From Allosphingosinicella vermicomposti (lineage in GTDB: Bacteria; Pseudomonadota; Alphaproteobacteria; Sphingomonadales; Sphingomonadaceae), in contig NZ_PXYJ01000001.1 of assembly GCF_003012815.1 (NCBI RefSeq), positions 1,116,001-1,180,000 on the forward strand: a stretch of 64,000 nucleotides of DNA, in the 5' to 3' direction. Shown one piece after another: positions 9,282 to 18,315 of the stretch (within the stretch, counting starts at the first letter, position 1; each line of letters begins with the position of its first letter). The notes beneath the pieces were generated by a model. That model worked only from the letters and a program-made list of their open reading frames with translations, was not told where the DNA came from and did no database searches. The position numbers and the translations under genes are program-made.

Positions 9282-9820
9282 GAATCATTTCAGGCGATTG
9301 GCGTGGCCGTCCGCTGGCCGACCTGGAAGGGCGCGGCACGCGCCCGACCAGCGACCGCGCTCGCGAAGGGCTCTTCTCGATGCTCGCAAGCCGCATCGGC
9401 AGCTTCGAAGGCCTCGCTGTCGCTGATCTTTTCGCGGGTACAGGCGCCCTAGGCCTCGAAGCCATCTCGCGCGGCGCCCGTCATTGCCTGTTCGTCGAAA
9501 ATGATCGAAGCGCCCTCGAAACGCTGCGTTCCAATATCGATCGCTTCGGCGCCCGCGAACGCGCCGATGTGCGACAGCAGGGCGTCGAGCATATCGCGCC
9601 GCCATCGCAGCCGCGCGACCTCGTCTTCCTTGACCCCCCTTATGGCAAGGGTCTGGCCGACATGGCTCTCGCCCGCATCGCCGATCCCGCTTGGGTTGCA
9701 CCCGGCGGCTGGGTCAGTGTCGAGACGGGAGGCGAAGGCCTCGCCGTTCCCGAAGCCTTCACGCTGGAAACCGAGCGTCGCTTCGGAAAGGCGCATATCC
9801 ATCTGCTCCGCCGCGCCTAG
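9278..9820 (+). CDS. rsmD: 16S rRNA (guanine-966-N2)-methyltransferase RsmD
   Basis: SAM-dependent methyltransferase acting on 16S rRNA G966. The 180-residue protein starts with MRIISGDWRGRPL, typical of RsmD, and has the SAM-binding motif VADLFAGTGALGLEAISRG and the catalytic motif LDPPYGKG at about residue 118. The ATG overlaps the rluB TGA, so both ribosomal-RNA modification enzymes are translated as a coupled pair. Confidence 0.95.
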   Translation: MRIISGDWRGRPLADLEGRGTRPTSDRAREGLFSMLASRIGSFEGLAVADLFAGTGALGLEAISRGARHCLFVENDRSALETLRSNIDRFGARERADVRQQGVEHIAPPSQPRDLVFLDPPYGKGLADMALARIADPAWVAPGGWVSVETGGEGLAVPEAFTLETERRFGKAHIHLLRRA

Positions 9821-9942
9821 CTCCCTCTCCCATTGGGAGAGGGTTGGGGTGAGGGTGAGGGTGATCGATGCCGGAAGGCTCGCCCTCACCCTCCCACCGC
9901 TTCGCGGCGGGCCCCGCCCTCTCGCCAAATGGGAGAGGGAGT
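9821..9942. repeat. Inverted repeat, CTCCCTCTCCC...GGGAGAGGGAG type
   Basis: An approximately 122-bp element bounded by CTCCCTCTCCCATT and its near reverse complement, with inner GGTGAGGGTGAGGGTG and CCCTCACCCT tracts. It is the same family as the element at 16866-16986 and the short copy at 35485-35508. It fills the rsmD-uvrD gap. Confidence 0.75.
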
Positions 9943-9984
9943 TAGCAGTTGAGTTCCCTTGTCCCGTTCCCTAACTGTTCACCC

Positions 9985-12258
9985 GTGACCGATCTTCAGA
10001 CGACCCGTGAACCCGGCTATATCCAAGGCCTTAACGAACCGCAGCGCGACGCCGTGCTGACAACGGAAGGCCCGGTGCTGGTCCTCGCCGGCGCGGGCAC
10101 GGGGAAGACGGCGGCGCTCACCGCGCGCCTCGCCCACCTCATTGCCACGCGGCGCGCCTGGCCTTCGGAAATCCTCGCCGTCACCTTCACCAACAAGGCG
10201 GCGCGGGAAATGCGGGAGCGCGTCGGCCGTATCGTCGGCGATGCAGTGGAGGGCATGCCCTGGCTCGGCACCTTCCACTCCGTCGCCGCCAAGATGCTGC
10301 GCCGCCATGCCGAGCTTGTCGGTCTGCAATCGAGCTTCACCATCCTCGACACCGACGACCAGCTTCGGCTCCTGAAACAGCTTATCGCAGCCGCCGATCT
10401 CGACGAGAAACGCTGGCCCGCGCGGCAGCTGGCGGGCCTTATCGACCGCTGGAAGAACCGGGGCTGGACGCCGGAGGAAATCGATGCGGGCGAAAGCGAG
10501 GCTTATGCCAACGGACGCGGCGCGGAACTCTACGGCCAATATCAGGCGCGGTTGCGGACGCTGAACGCCTGCGACTTTGGCGATCTCCTCCTCCACATGC
10601 TGACCATTTTCAAGAAGCATCGCGATGTTCTTGAAAACTACCAGCAACGTTTCAAATATATCCTCGTCGACGAATATCAGGACACCAACCAGTCCCAATA
10701 TCTCTGGCTCCGCCTGCTCGCGCAGGAGCGCAAGAACATCTGCTGCGTCGGCGACGACGATCAGTCCATCTACTCCTGGCGCGGCGCGGAAGTCGCCAAC
10801 ATCCTCCGCTTCGAACGCGACTTTCCAGGTGCCAAGGTAATCCGCCTCGAACAAAATTACCGATCGACACCGCACATTCTCGGCGCCGCGTCCGGCGTGA
10901 TCGCCCAGAACAGCTCGCGTCTCGGCAAGACCCTTTGGACTGAGTTTGACGCCGGCGAAAAGGTGGAGGTGATCGGCGTCTGGGACGGACCGGAGGAAGC
11001 CCGCCGCATCGGCGAGGAGATTGAAACCCTCCAGCGCAAGGGCGAGCGGTTGGACGATGTCGCCATCCTCGTCCGCGCCCAGTTCCAAACCCGCGAGTTC
11101 GAAGACCGCTTCATAGCGATCGGGCTGCCTTATCGCATCGTCGGTGGCTTCCGCTTCTACGAGCGCGCCGAAATTCGCGACGCCCTCGCCTATCTCCGCA
11201 TCATTGCGCAGCCTGCCGACGACCTCGCCTTCGAACGCATCGTCAATACGCCCAAGCGCGGCCTCGGCGACAAGGCCGTGGCGAAGATCCACAGCTTCGC
11301 CCGCGCTGCCGGAACGCCCTTGCTCTCCGCCGCCGCGCAGATGCTCGACACGGACGAGCTGACGCCGCAGGCTCGCCGCGCACTTGGCAACCTCGTCGGC
11401 GATTTCGCCCGCTGGCGCTCGCGTCTAAACGAACTGCCTCATGCTGAGCTCGCCCGCCTCATCCTCGATGAGTCCGGCTACACCGCCATGCTCCAGGCCG
11501 AACGCTCGGCCGAAAGCGCGGGCCGCCTCGAAAACCTTTCCGAACTGACCCGCGCCATGGAAGAATATGAGACTTTGGGCGCGTTCCTCGAACATGTCAG
11601 CCTGGTCATGGAGAATGACGCGGCGGGGGATCAGGACAAGGTCACCATCATGACCATCCACGCGGCCAAGGGGCTGGAATTCGGCACCGTATTCCTCCCC
11701 GGCTGGGAAGAGGGCGTCTTCCCCTCTCAGCGTGCGCTCGACGAGGGCGGGCTCAACAGCCTGGAGGAAGAACGGCGCCTTGCCTATGTCGCGATCACAA
11801 GGGCGCGGCGTAAGTGCTTCATTATCCACGCCGCCAACCGCCGCATCTACGGCCAGTGGACGAGTTCCATCCCCTCCCGCTTCGTCGCCGAATTGCCGGA
11901 CGAGCATGTGACGAGCGAAACGACGATGACGGGCGGCGAAAGCCTGTGGCGCGCCAATTGGTCCGAACGCGCCGATCCCTTCGCGGACGTCGCGCGCGGT
12001 ACTGGTCGCGGTCCGGGCTGGCAGCGCGCCGCCACGACGGGCGGCTTCGATCGCAGCCCTTCGCGTGTGATTGAAGCGCGTGCCAGCGCGATCAGCCTCG
12101 GCAATCCGGGTCGCACCGACATTTCACTCGGCCAGCGCGTCTTCCACGCGAAATTCGGCTACGGCACCGTTGCGGAGATCGAGGGCAACAAGCTCGAAAT
12201 CGATTTCGAACATGCCGGCCGCAAACGCGTCCTCGACAGCTTCGTCAGCGTAAGCTGA
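9985..12258 (+). CDS. uvrD: UvrD/PcrA/Rep-type superfamily I DNA helicase
   Basis: 3'-5' DNA helicase for repair and replication conflict resolution. The ~757-residue product has Walker A AGAGTGKT at 35-42, Walker B VDEYQDTN, motif III GDDDQSIYSWRGA, motif IV QNYRST, motif V TIHAAKGLEF and motif VI YVAITRAR. The C-terminal 60 residues contain the PcrA/UvrD Tudor-like segment (VFHAKFGYGTVAEIEG). I prefer the GTG at 9985; a TTG at 9949 lies directly after the repeat and would add 12 unconserved residues. It ends flush against a convergent gene. Confidence 0.93.
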   Translation: MTDLQTTREPGYIQGLNEPQRDAVLTTEGPVLVLAGAGTGKTAALTARLAHLIATRRAWPSEILAVTFTNKAAREMRERVGRIVGDAVEGMPWLGTFHSVAAKMLRRHAELVGLQSSFTILDTDDQLRLLKQLIAAADLDEKRWPARQLAGLIDRWKNRGWTPEEIDAGESEAYANGRGAELYGQYQARLRTLNACDFGDLLLHMLTIFKKHRDVLENYQQRFKYILVDEYQDTNQSQYLWLRLLAQERKNICCVGDDDQSIYSWRGAEVANILRFERDFPGAKVIRLEQNYRSTPHILGAASGVIAQNSSRLGKTLWTEFDAGEKVEVIGVWDGPEEARRIGEEIETLQRKGERLDDVAILVRAQFQTREFEDRFIAIGLPYRIVGGFRFYERAEIRDALAYLRIIAQPADDLAFERIVNTPKRGLGDKAVAKIHSFARAAGTPLLSAAAQMLDTDELTPQARRALGNLVGDFARWRSRLNELPHAELARLILDESGYTAMLQAERSAESAGRLENLSELTRAMEEYETLGAFLEHVSLVMENDAAGDQDKVTIMTIHAAKGLEFGTVFLPGWEEGVFPSQRALDEGGLNSLEEERRLAYVAITRARRKCFIIHAANRRIYGQWTSSIPSRFVAELPDEHVTSETTMTGGESLWRANWSERADPFADVARGTGRGPGWQRAATTGGFDRSPSRVIEARASAISLGNPGRTDISLGQRVFHAKFGYGTVAEIEGNKLEIDFEHAGRKRVLDSFVSVS

Positions 12259-12618
12259 TCAGCGCGGCGTCCTCGGCCCCCGGCGCGGGCCGGGATTGCC
12301 GCCGGGACGGCGTGGCGCCTGCGGGCGAAGACGCTGATCTTGGGAACGCGGCGGACGCGGGTCACTCTGGGCAAGCTTGCGGTCGGACACCGCATAGCCT
12401 TCCTTCAAGAGTTTCGTGAAAGCGGAGCGGACGCTCTCGCCGATCGCCGCCTGCAGGGGCTTGGGCAAATCCGCGAAGGTCGTGTTGGCATGCACGGTAT
12501 TAAGATCGCGCAGCAGTGCATTCTGCATGCCTCCAGAACCAGCTTTCAGGGCCGTGATCGCATCGATGACGGCAGAGAAGATGATCTCCTGCATGACTTC
12601 AGTTGCCGACTTGCTCAT
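12259..12618 (-). CDS. Conserved hypothetical protein with helical head and Arg/Pro tail
   Basis: About 119 residues. The first ~80 are helical, with an amphipathic pattern (SATEVMQEIIFSAVIDAITALK) and a patch PLQAAIGESVRSAFTKLL. The last ~35 are Arg, Pro, Gln and Gly rich and resemble an RNA-binding or disordered tail. I chose the ATG at 12618 (MSKSATEV). Its stop codon directly abuts the uvrD stop on the other strand. No function recognised; coding nature is supported by the strong reading-frame bias. Confidence 0.65.
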   Translation of the reverse strand: MSKSATEVMQEIIFSAVIDAITALKAGSGGMQNALLRDLNTVHANTTFADLPKPLQAAIGESVRSAFTKLLKEGYAVSDRKLAQSDPRPPRSQDQRLRPQAPRRPGGNPGPRRGPRTPR

Positions 12619-12668
12619 GATTCCCCAACGCAATGAAATGACGGATTGTGCCGTGACGGCTTTATTGT

Positions 12669-13985
12669 TCAGGCGCGCCGCCAGGTCGTTCCGGCAGGTC
12701 CGTCCTCAAGAAGAATGCCCTCGGCGGCGAGTTCGGAGCGGATGCGATCTGCCTCCACAAAGTCCCTGTTCTTCTTGGCTTCCGCACGCGCGGTGATGAG
12801 GGCGTCGATGCGGGCATCGCCTTCGCCCTGGAACCAACTGGTTGCATCGTCCGTGAGGAAGCCGAGAAGCGCGGCGCTCGCTTTCAGCGTCGCCGGATCG
12901 TCGATGGCCGACAGGCGGGACAAGGCGAGCGGCGTATTGAGATCATCGGCGATCGCCTCGGCCACCTCTGGGGCCGGCTGCCCCGGCTCAGCGTCGGCCG
13001 CTACCCGATAAAGCCGATCGAGCGTTGCCCTGGATTGGGCGATAAGCGACTCCGACCAATCGAGCGGCTGACGATAATGGGCGGAGAGCAAAGCGAGGCG
13101 AAGGGTCTCGCCCTTATGGCCTTGTTCCAAAAGGTCCGCGACCGTCACGACGTTGCCGAGTGATTTGGACATCTTCTCCGCGCCCGCCATCGAGAGGAAG
13201 CCATTGTGCATCCAATAGCGGGCAAGCGGCGCGCCGTGGTGCGCACAGCGGCTTTGGGCGATTTCGTTTTCATGGTGCGGGAAGATGAGGTCGAGACCGC
13301 CGCCGTGGATATCGATCGTCTCGCCTAGATGCCGCTCGATCATCGCCGAGCATTCGATATGCCAGCCCGGGCGGCCACGACCCCACGGGCTGTCCCAGCC
13401 GATCACTTCCGGCGCCGAAGGCTTCCAAAGGACGAAGTCGGCGGGGTCTTTTTTGTAGGACGCCACCTCAACCCGGGCGCCGGCGATCATCGCATCTCGG
13501 TCGCGGCGGCCGAGCGCGCCGTAGTTCGGATCGGACGGAACGTGGAAGAGGACGTGGCCGTCCGCTTCATAGGCGTTCCCCGTCTCGATCAGGCGCGCGA
13601 TCATGTCGATCATTTCGCCGACATTCTCGGTCGCCTTAGGCGCGATATTGGGCGGACGAACGCCGAGCGCCCCCATGTCGACCAGGTAGAAGTCCTCGAA
13701 ACGCTTGGTGATGACGGAGGGGTCGACGCCCTCCGCTTCCGCAGACGTGATGATCTTGTCGTCCACGTCCGTCACATTGCGGGCATAAACCAGGGCATCC
13801 TCGCCATAAGTGTGGCGCAGAAGGCGCGCGAGAACGTCGAACAACACGGCGGGCCGCGCATTGCCGATATGGGCGCGGTTGTAGACGGTCGGGCCGCAGA
13901 CATACATGGTCACGCGGCTGGGATCGGCAGGCGTGAAGACGCGCTTTTCCCGCGCCATCGTGTCGTGGAGACGGATTTCGGTCAT
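12669..13985 (-). CDS. cysS: Cysteinyl-tRNA synthetase
   Basis: Class I synthetase that charges tRNA-Cys. It has zinc ligand Cys30 in [17 protein letters not shown], the HIGH-type HIGN at 39-42, and EKMSKSLGN at about residue 271. At 438 residues it is somewhat shorter than the E. coli enzyme, with a compact C-terminal DALR region. Its ATG overlaps the TGA of the upstream cvpA (ATGA), so the pair is translationally coupled. Confidence 0.96.
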   Translation of the reverse strand: MTEIRLHDTMAREKRVFTPADPSRVTMYVCGPTVYNRAHIGNARPAVLFDVLARLLRHTYGEDALVYARNVTDVDDKIITSAEAEGVDPSVITKRFEDFYLVDMGALGVRPPNIAPKATENVGEMIDMIARLIETGNAYEADGHVLFHVPSDPNYGALGRRDRDAMIAGARVEVASYKKDPADFVLWKPSAPEVIGWDSPWGRGRPGWHIECSAMIERHLGETIDIHGGGLDLIFPHHENEIAQSRCAHHGAPLARYWMHNGFLSMAGAEKMSKSLGNVVTVADLLEQGHKGETLRLALLSAHYRQPLDWSESLIAQSRATLDRLYRVAADAEPGQPAPEVAEAIADDLNTPLALSRLSAIDDPATLKASAALLGFLTDDATSWFQGEGDARIDALITARAEAKKNRDFVEADRIRSELAAEGILLEDGPAGTTWRRA

Positions 13986-14533
13986 TCTTCGCTTTCCGTG
14001 GACGCTTCGTTCGCGGCGGCCTCATCATCCGCGCCGCGCCGCGCCTCGACGAAATCGACGATCGCGCGGCCGCTGGCGCTTAATAACGGATAGGTTCGGC
14101 TCTCCGTCATCCACTCCGGACGCTGCGCATCGCGGCCGTAAAAGAGATCGTAGAAGAGGCTGGCGGCGAGGAAGAGCAGGGTCGCGCCGATAAGGCCCTT
14201 TAGGGCGCCAAAACCGCCGCCCAGCACGCGGTCCACCGGACCAACGAAGCTGTTGCGGGTCGCGCCGCCAATGCGGTGGGAGATCATCTTCCCCACAATG
14301 AACACCCCAAGGAAGATGATTGCAAAGGCGAGAACGGACGCGCCGGACACGGTGCCGACGGGGGCCTCCAGCCGCTCGGCAAGCGGGGTGTGGAAGAGCT
14401 TCAGCGCGGCAATGGCGGCGATCCAGGCGGCGAGCGCCAGCACTTCAGTGACGAAGCCACGCATGAAACCACGGACGAGCCCGCCGCCGACGAGGATGAG
14501 GGTGATGATGTCGAGTGCGGTGAGGCTTCCCAT
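13982..14533 (-). CDS. cvpA: CvpA family membrane protein
   Basis: A 183-residue inner-membrane protein with four hydrophobic segments and the family pattern [21 protein letters not shown] at the N-terminus. CvpA was named for colicin V production and is linked to envelope stress and bile resistance; the molecular activity is unsettled. The C-terminal ~30 residues are acidic. It is co-directional with and overlaps cysS. Confidence 0.85.
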   Translation of the reverse strand: MGSLTALDIITLILVGGGLVRGFMRGFVTEVLALAAWIAAIAALKLFHTPLAERLEAPVGTVSGASVLAFAIIFLGVFIVGKMISHRIGGATRNSFVGPVDRVLGGGFGALKGLIGATLLFLAASLFYDLFYGRDAQRPEWMTESRTYPLLSASGRAIVDFVEARRGADDEAAANEASTESEE

Positions 14534-14593
14534 GCCGCCCTGCTAGGGGGTGTTGCGAGGTTGGGGAAGAGGGGTTTTTCCTCCAACTTTTAT

Positions 14594-14705
14594 CCGTTCG
14601 CCCTGAGTAGCCATTGAGCTTGTCGAAATGGCGTATCGAAGGGCTTTCGACGGAGTGCTTCGATACGAGCCTTCGCCAAGCTCAGCCTCTACTCAGCGCG
14701 AACGG
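14594..14705. repeat. CCGTTCG...CGAACGG palindromic element, copy 1
   Basis: A 112-bp element bounded by CCGTTCGCCCTGAGTAG and CTACTCAGCGCGAACGG, with GAGCTTGTCGAAA and TCGAAGGGC/GCTTCGATA modules inside. It is very similar to the copy at 26308-26420. It lies between radA and cvpA, both on the minus strand. Confidence 0.8.
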
Positions 14706-14714
14706 GATGCTGAA

Positions 14715-16085
14715 CTAGCGACCGAGCATATGGTCGACCAATTCACCTAGGGTGCGGAAGCCGGTGAGAGCGAGCGGGCCCTTCTCTCCCTTGAGGGAGG
14801 CCGGCACCAGCGCGCGTTCGAAGCCGAGCTTGGCCGCTTCCTTCATGCGCAACGCACCATGGGCGACGGGACGAAGTTCGCCGGACAAAGCGACTTCACC
14901 GAACGCGATCGTATCCGCAGGAACCGGGCGTTCGGAAAGCGAGGAGACGAGCGCTGCCGCGACGGCGAGATCGGCGGCGGGATCGCTGACGCGGTAGCCG
15001 CCCGCGATGTTTAGATAGACCTCCGCCGTCGAGAAGCTGAGACCGCAGCGCGCCTCCAGCACGGCGAGGATCATAGCGAGGCGGCCCGAATCCCAGCCGA
15101 CAACGGCACGACGGGGCGTGGCGCCGCTCGCAAGGCGGACGGTGAGGGCCTGAATTTCGACGAGGACCGGCCGCGTCCCTTCAAGGGCCGGAAAGACGGT
15201 GGCGCCGGACACAGCCTCGCCGCGATGGGTGAGGAACAGAGCGGACGGATTGGCGACTTCGGTGAGCCCCTCTTCCTGCATCGAAAAGACGCCAATTTCG
15301 TCCGTGCCGCCGAAGCGGTTCTTCACCGCGCGGAGGATTCGATATTGGTGACTGCGCTCGCCTTCGAAGGAAAGGACGGTATCAACCATATGCTCAAGCA
15401 CGCGCGGGCCCGCGATGCTGCCGTCTTTCGTGACATGGCCGACAAGGATGAGGGCGGTCCCGCTTTCCTTGGCGAAGCGGATCAGTTCCTGGGCCGAAGC
15501 GCGGACCTGGCTCACCGTGCCGGGCGCGCCTTCGATCAGGTCCGAATGCATGGTCTGAATCGAATCGATGACCAAGAGCGCGGGCGGTGCCCCCTCCCCC
15601 AAAGTCGTCAGGATGTCGCGGACCGAGGTTGCAGCGGCGAGCTGGACCGGCGCCTGGCCAAGGCCGAGGCGGCGGGCGCGGAGGCGAACCTGATCCGCCG
15701 CTTCCTCGCCCGATATATAAGCCACAGGAAGACCGCGCGCGGCGATATTGGCGGCAGTTTGTAGGAGCAAAGTCGATTTGCCAATGCCGGGATCACCGCC
15801 GATGAGCGTCGCCGAACCCGCGACTACGCCGCCGCCGAGCGCGCGATCGAATTCCGCGATGCCGGTCTTCGTCCGATCCGGAAGTGCGATGTCCGCGTCA
15901 AGGCCCACCAAAGTCACCGCACGCCCGCCGGAGCGGAGATTATGCTTGGCCGAAAAGGGCGTCACGACTTCCGACGCGTCCTCGACAAGCGTGTTCCATT
16001 CCGAACAATCGGCGCACTGGCCCTGCCAGCGGCTGGAGACCGACCCGCAGGCCTGGCAGACATAACGTTTCCGGGGTTTCGCCAT
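14715..16085 (-). CDS. radA: DNA repair protein RadA (Sms)
   Basis: Hexameric RecA-related helicase that drives branch migration in homologous recombination. The 456-residue protein shows the N-terminal C4 zinc finger (Cys10, Cys13, Cys24, Cys27), Walker A GGDPGIGKST at 96-105, the RadA signature KNRFG, and a C-terminal Lon-protease-like domain. Length and motif order match the family. Confidence 0.96.
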   Translation of the reverse strand: MAKPRKRYVCQACGSVSSRWQGQCADCSEWNTLVEDASEVVTPFSAKHNLRSGGRAVTLVGLDADIALPDRTKTGIAEFDRALGGGVVAGSATLIGGDPGIGKSTLLLQTAANIAARGLPVAYISGEEAADQVRLRARRLGLGQAPVQLAAATSVRDILTTLGEGAPPALLVIDSIQTMHSDLIEGAPGTVSQVRASAQELIRFAKESGTALILVGHVTKDGSIAGPRVLEHMVDTVLSFEGERSHQYRILRAVKNRFGGTDEIGVFSMQEEGLTEVANPSALFLTHRGEAVSGATVFPALEGTRPVLVEIQALTVRLASGATPRRAVVGWDSGRLAMILAVLEARCGLSFSTAEVYLNIAGGYRVSDPAADLAVAAALVSSLSERPVPADTIAFGEVALSGELRPVAHGALRMKEAAKLGFERALVPASLKGEKGPLALTGFRTLGELVDHMLGR

Positions 16086-16168
16086 GACCGCTTTGTTAGC
16101 ATGGCGGCGGAAAGAAGCGAGGGGTTGCGGCGTTGCATCCCCGGTTCGAAATCACCACACAGGGCGGA

Positions 16169-16861
16169 ATGATCCTCGTTGCCAGTTACAATATGCGCAA
16201 GGCCATCGGCACCGACCGGCGGCGCAATCCTGGGCGCATCATCGACGTTCTGAATGAAGTGGGTGCGGATGTGGTCGCGCTACAGGAAGCCGACCGCCGC
16301 TTTGGCGCGCGGGAAAGCGCCCTGCCCCTCCATATGATCGAGGAGCATAGCGATTATAAGCCGGTGCCCTTCGGCGCGCGACACGGAAGCCTTGGCTGGC
16401 ACGGCAATGCGATCCTCGTGCGGAAGGATGCTGAGGTTCTGCATCATGAAATGCTTCACATCCCGTCGCTAGAGCCGCGCGGCGCGGTGATGGCGGATGT
16501 TTCCGTGCATGGACAGACGCTGCGCGTGGTCGGCATGCATCTCGACCTTTCCGGCCTATGGCGGCGGCGGCAGGCGCATGCAATCCTCCACCATCTCGAA
16601 CGGCGAGAAGAGAAGATGCCGTCCGTGCTGATGGGCGATCTCAACGAATGGAGCGTGGCTGGCGGCTGTTTGCGCGATTTTGCCCACCATCACCGCTTCG
16701 CGGATTGCGGACGGAGTTTCCACGCACGGCGTCCCGTGGCGCAGCTCGACCGGATCATGGTGTCGAATGAAGTCGAGATATTGGACAGCGGCGCCCACCA
16801 GAGTTTGCAGGCGCGAAAGGCATCGGATCACCTGCCGATCTGGGCACGGATACGCCTCTAA
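16169..16861 (+). CDS. Endonuclease/exonuclease/phosphatase-family hydrolase
   Basis: A 230-residue protein of the EEP superfamily, Mg-dependent phosphodiesterases that include exonuclease III, DNase I and sphingomyelinases. Family motifs are visible in order: SYNMRKAIG, LQEADRRFG, GDLNEW and the C-terminal SDHLPIWA. The ATG at 16169 follows GGGCGGA; an in-frame TTG at 16133 would add 12 residues. No signal peptide, so a cytoplasmic substrate is likely. Substrate cannot be told from sequence. Confidence 0.85.
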   Translation: MILVASYNMRKAIGTDRRRNPGRIIDVLNEVGADVVALQEADRRFGARESALPLHMIEEHSDYKPVPFGARHGSLGWHGNAILVRKDAEVLHHEMLHIPSLEPRGAVMADVSVHGQTLRVVGMHLDLSGLWRRRQAHAILHHLERREEKMPSVLMGDLNEWSVAGGCLRDFAHHHRFADCGRSFHARRPVAQLDRIMVSNEVEILDSGAHQSLQARKASDHLPIWARIRL

Positions 16862-16865
16862 AGCC

Positions 16866-16986
16866 TTTCTCCCCTTGTGGGAGAGAGGGGTGCGAGCGCC
16901 AGCGAGCCTTTAAGATGTCTTCAGGCGCATCGAGCGCCTTCAGCCATACCCCTCACCCTACCCTCTCCCACAAGGGGAGAGGGTAG
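16866..16986. repeat. Inverted repeat, CTCCCCTTGTGGGAGAG type
   Basis: About 121 bp bounded by TTCTCCCCTTGTGGGAGAG and CTCTCCCACAAGGGGAGAG, with the inner segment CAGGCGCATCGAGCGCCTTC. It lies between convergent genes (EEP hydrolase and serine hydrolase) and would fold into a strong hairpin in either transcript, so it may act as a shared terminator. Confidence 0.75.
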
Positions 16987-16987
16987 G

Positions 16988-18250
16988 TTAGATATTGTTT
17001 TCTAGCTTCAGCCAGTCCTTGGGCTCCAAGCCGTAGAGCATGTCGAGCACTTCGAATTCGACGCCGGCAGGCTGGCTGGTCGCCGAATTCCACAAAGCGA
17101 CGACGCCGCTCTTCTGCTGCGGATCAAAGAGGATGAGCGAGCGATAGCCGGTGACGCCGCCGCGATGGCCGACCACCCGATGTCCGGAATAATCGTAGAT
17201 CCGCCAGCCAAGGCCATATTCGGCGGAGTTCAACCGCTCACGCGCGATGCGCAATCGTCCAAGCTCACCCGGCGTTTTGGTAAGCGGCGTGTGTGCGGCC
17301 TCGAGCGCTTTCTTCGGAAGCACATCCGGCATCTCGCCCATCTGCGCGATCATCCAGAGCGCAAGGTCCTTGATCGACCCGTTGATGCCGCCCGCTGCGG
17401 GCACGCGATAATAGGAATCGGTGACCTCGACCGGCTTCGATCCCTTGCCGCCCTGATGCGGCTTGGCCCAGCTGCGCGCAGCGTAAAGGCCCTCGCGCGT
17501 GGCGCTGGCGGTCGTCATTCCAAGCGGTTCGAACAGATGTTCGCGCACCGCCTCCGGATAAGGCTGGCCCGTAATCTTCTCCACCACTTCGCTCGCCGCG
17601 TCATAAGCGACATTTTGGTATGCGTGGCATTGCCCCGGCGGACAGATAAGGCTCAATGTCGCAAGCTCACTACGCAGAAGCCGCGCGTCCATGCCGTCCT
17701 CAAGCTTCGAATCATTGGCATGGGCGAACAGGCCGAGCTGGTGAGAAAGAATGTCCGACACGGTCGCCTTATGCTCCGCACCGGCCGGAAGACGGAGCGA
17801 GGGCGCATATTTGCTCGCGGGATCGTAAAGCGACAATTGCCCATCCGCCGCCAGCTTCGCGACCATGTCGCCCGCCACGCCTTTCGACACCGAAGCCCAA
17901 CGGAAGACAGTTCCGGTAGTAATGGGATCGCCGCTTCCGGACACGGTTTCGCCATAGCCTTTCATGAAGCGGATTTCGCCGTCTTCGACGACCGCCACCG
18001 CGAGGCCGACGACGGGCTTGCGCGAAGACAGCTCCGTCAGCAGGCGGTCGAGCCGCGCATAATCGACCTTGTTCGGCCGTGGCTTGGCATCGACGATCTT
18101 TGCGAGCGCGGCTTTCAGGCCGGACGGTGCGGACCCCGCCGTGCGCGCCTGGTCCGGCTCCGGTTCACTGCCCGATCCAACTGATGCGGCGGCGATGACA
18201 AGAATGACGAGCAGGATACTCGCCAATATATAATGGATTCGCCGGTTCAG
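16988..18250 (-). CDS. Serine hydrolase of the beta-lactamase class C family
   Basis: Penicillin-binding-protein-like serine hydrolase. Visible catalytic features: SxxK as SVSK, the Tyr motif as YQN, and HRGG in place of KTG, as in class C related esterases and peptidases. It is membrane-anchored or secreted through a hydrophobic segment (ILASILLVILVIAAA). The start is uncertain: the GTG at 18310 lies inside the terminator of the upstream M13 gene, whereas a CTG at 18250 follows AGGAG at seven bases and gives a basic n-region (NRRIHY) before the hydrophobic core. A TTG at 18265 is another option. Substrate unknown. Confidence 0.85.
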   Translation of the reverse strand: MNRRIHYILASILLVILVIAAASVGSGSEPEPDQARTAGSAPSGLKAALAKIVDAKPRPNKVDYARLDRLLTELSSRKPVVGLAVAVVEDGEIRFMKGYGETVSGSGDPITTGTVFRWASVSKGVAGDMVAKLAADGQLSLYDPASKYAPSLRLPAGAEHKATVSDILSHQLGLFAHANDSKLEDGMDARLLRSELATLSLICPPGQCHAYQNVAYDAASEVVEKITGQPYPEAVREHLFEPLGMTTASATREGLYAARSWAKPHQGGKGSKPVEVTDSYYRVPAAGGINGSIKDLALWMIAQMGEMPDVLPKKALEAAHTPLTKTPGELGRLRIARERLNSAEYGLGWRIYDYSGHRVVGHRGGVTGYRSLILFDPQQKSGVVALWNSATSQPAGVEFEVLDMLYGLEPKDWLKLENNI

Positions 18251-18270
18251 CGAACCTCTCCTCAAGCTGG

Positions 18271-18308
18271 TAAAAGAAAATGGCGGCGGAGGGGGAGCCT
18301 CCGCCGCC
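18271..18308 (-). terminator. Intrinsic terminator of the M13 peptidase gene
   Basis: On the minus strand an 11-bp perfect stem (GGCGGCGGAGG with CCTCCGCCGCC, 18282-18292 and 18298-18308) with a five-base loop is followed by ATTTTCTTTTA. It starts 8 bases after the M13 peptidase stop codon. Confidence 0.85.
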
Positions 18309-18315
18309 ACATGGC

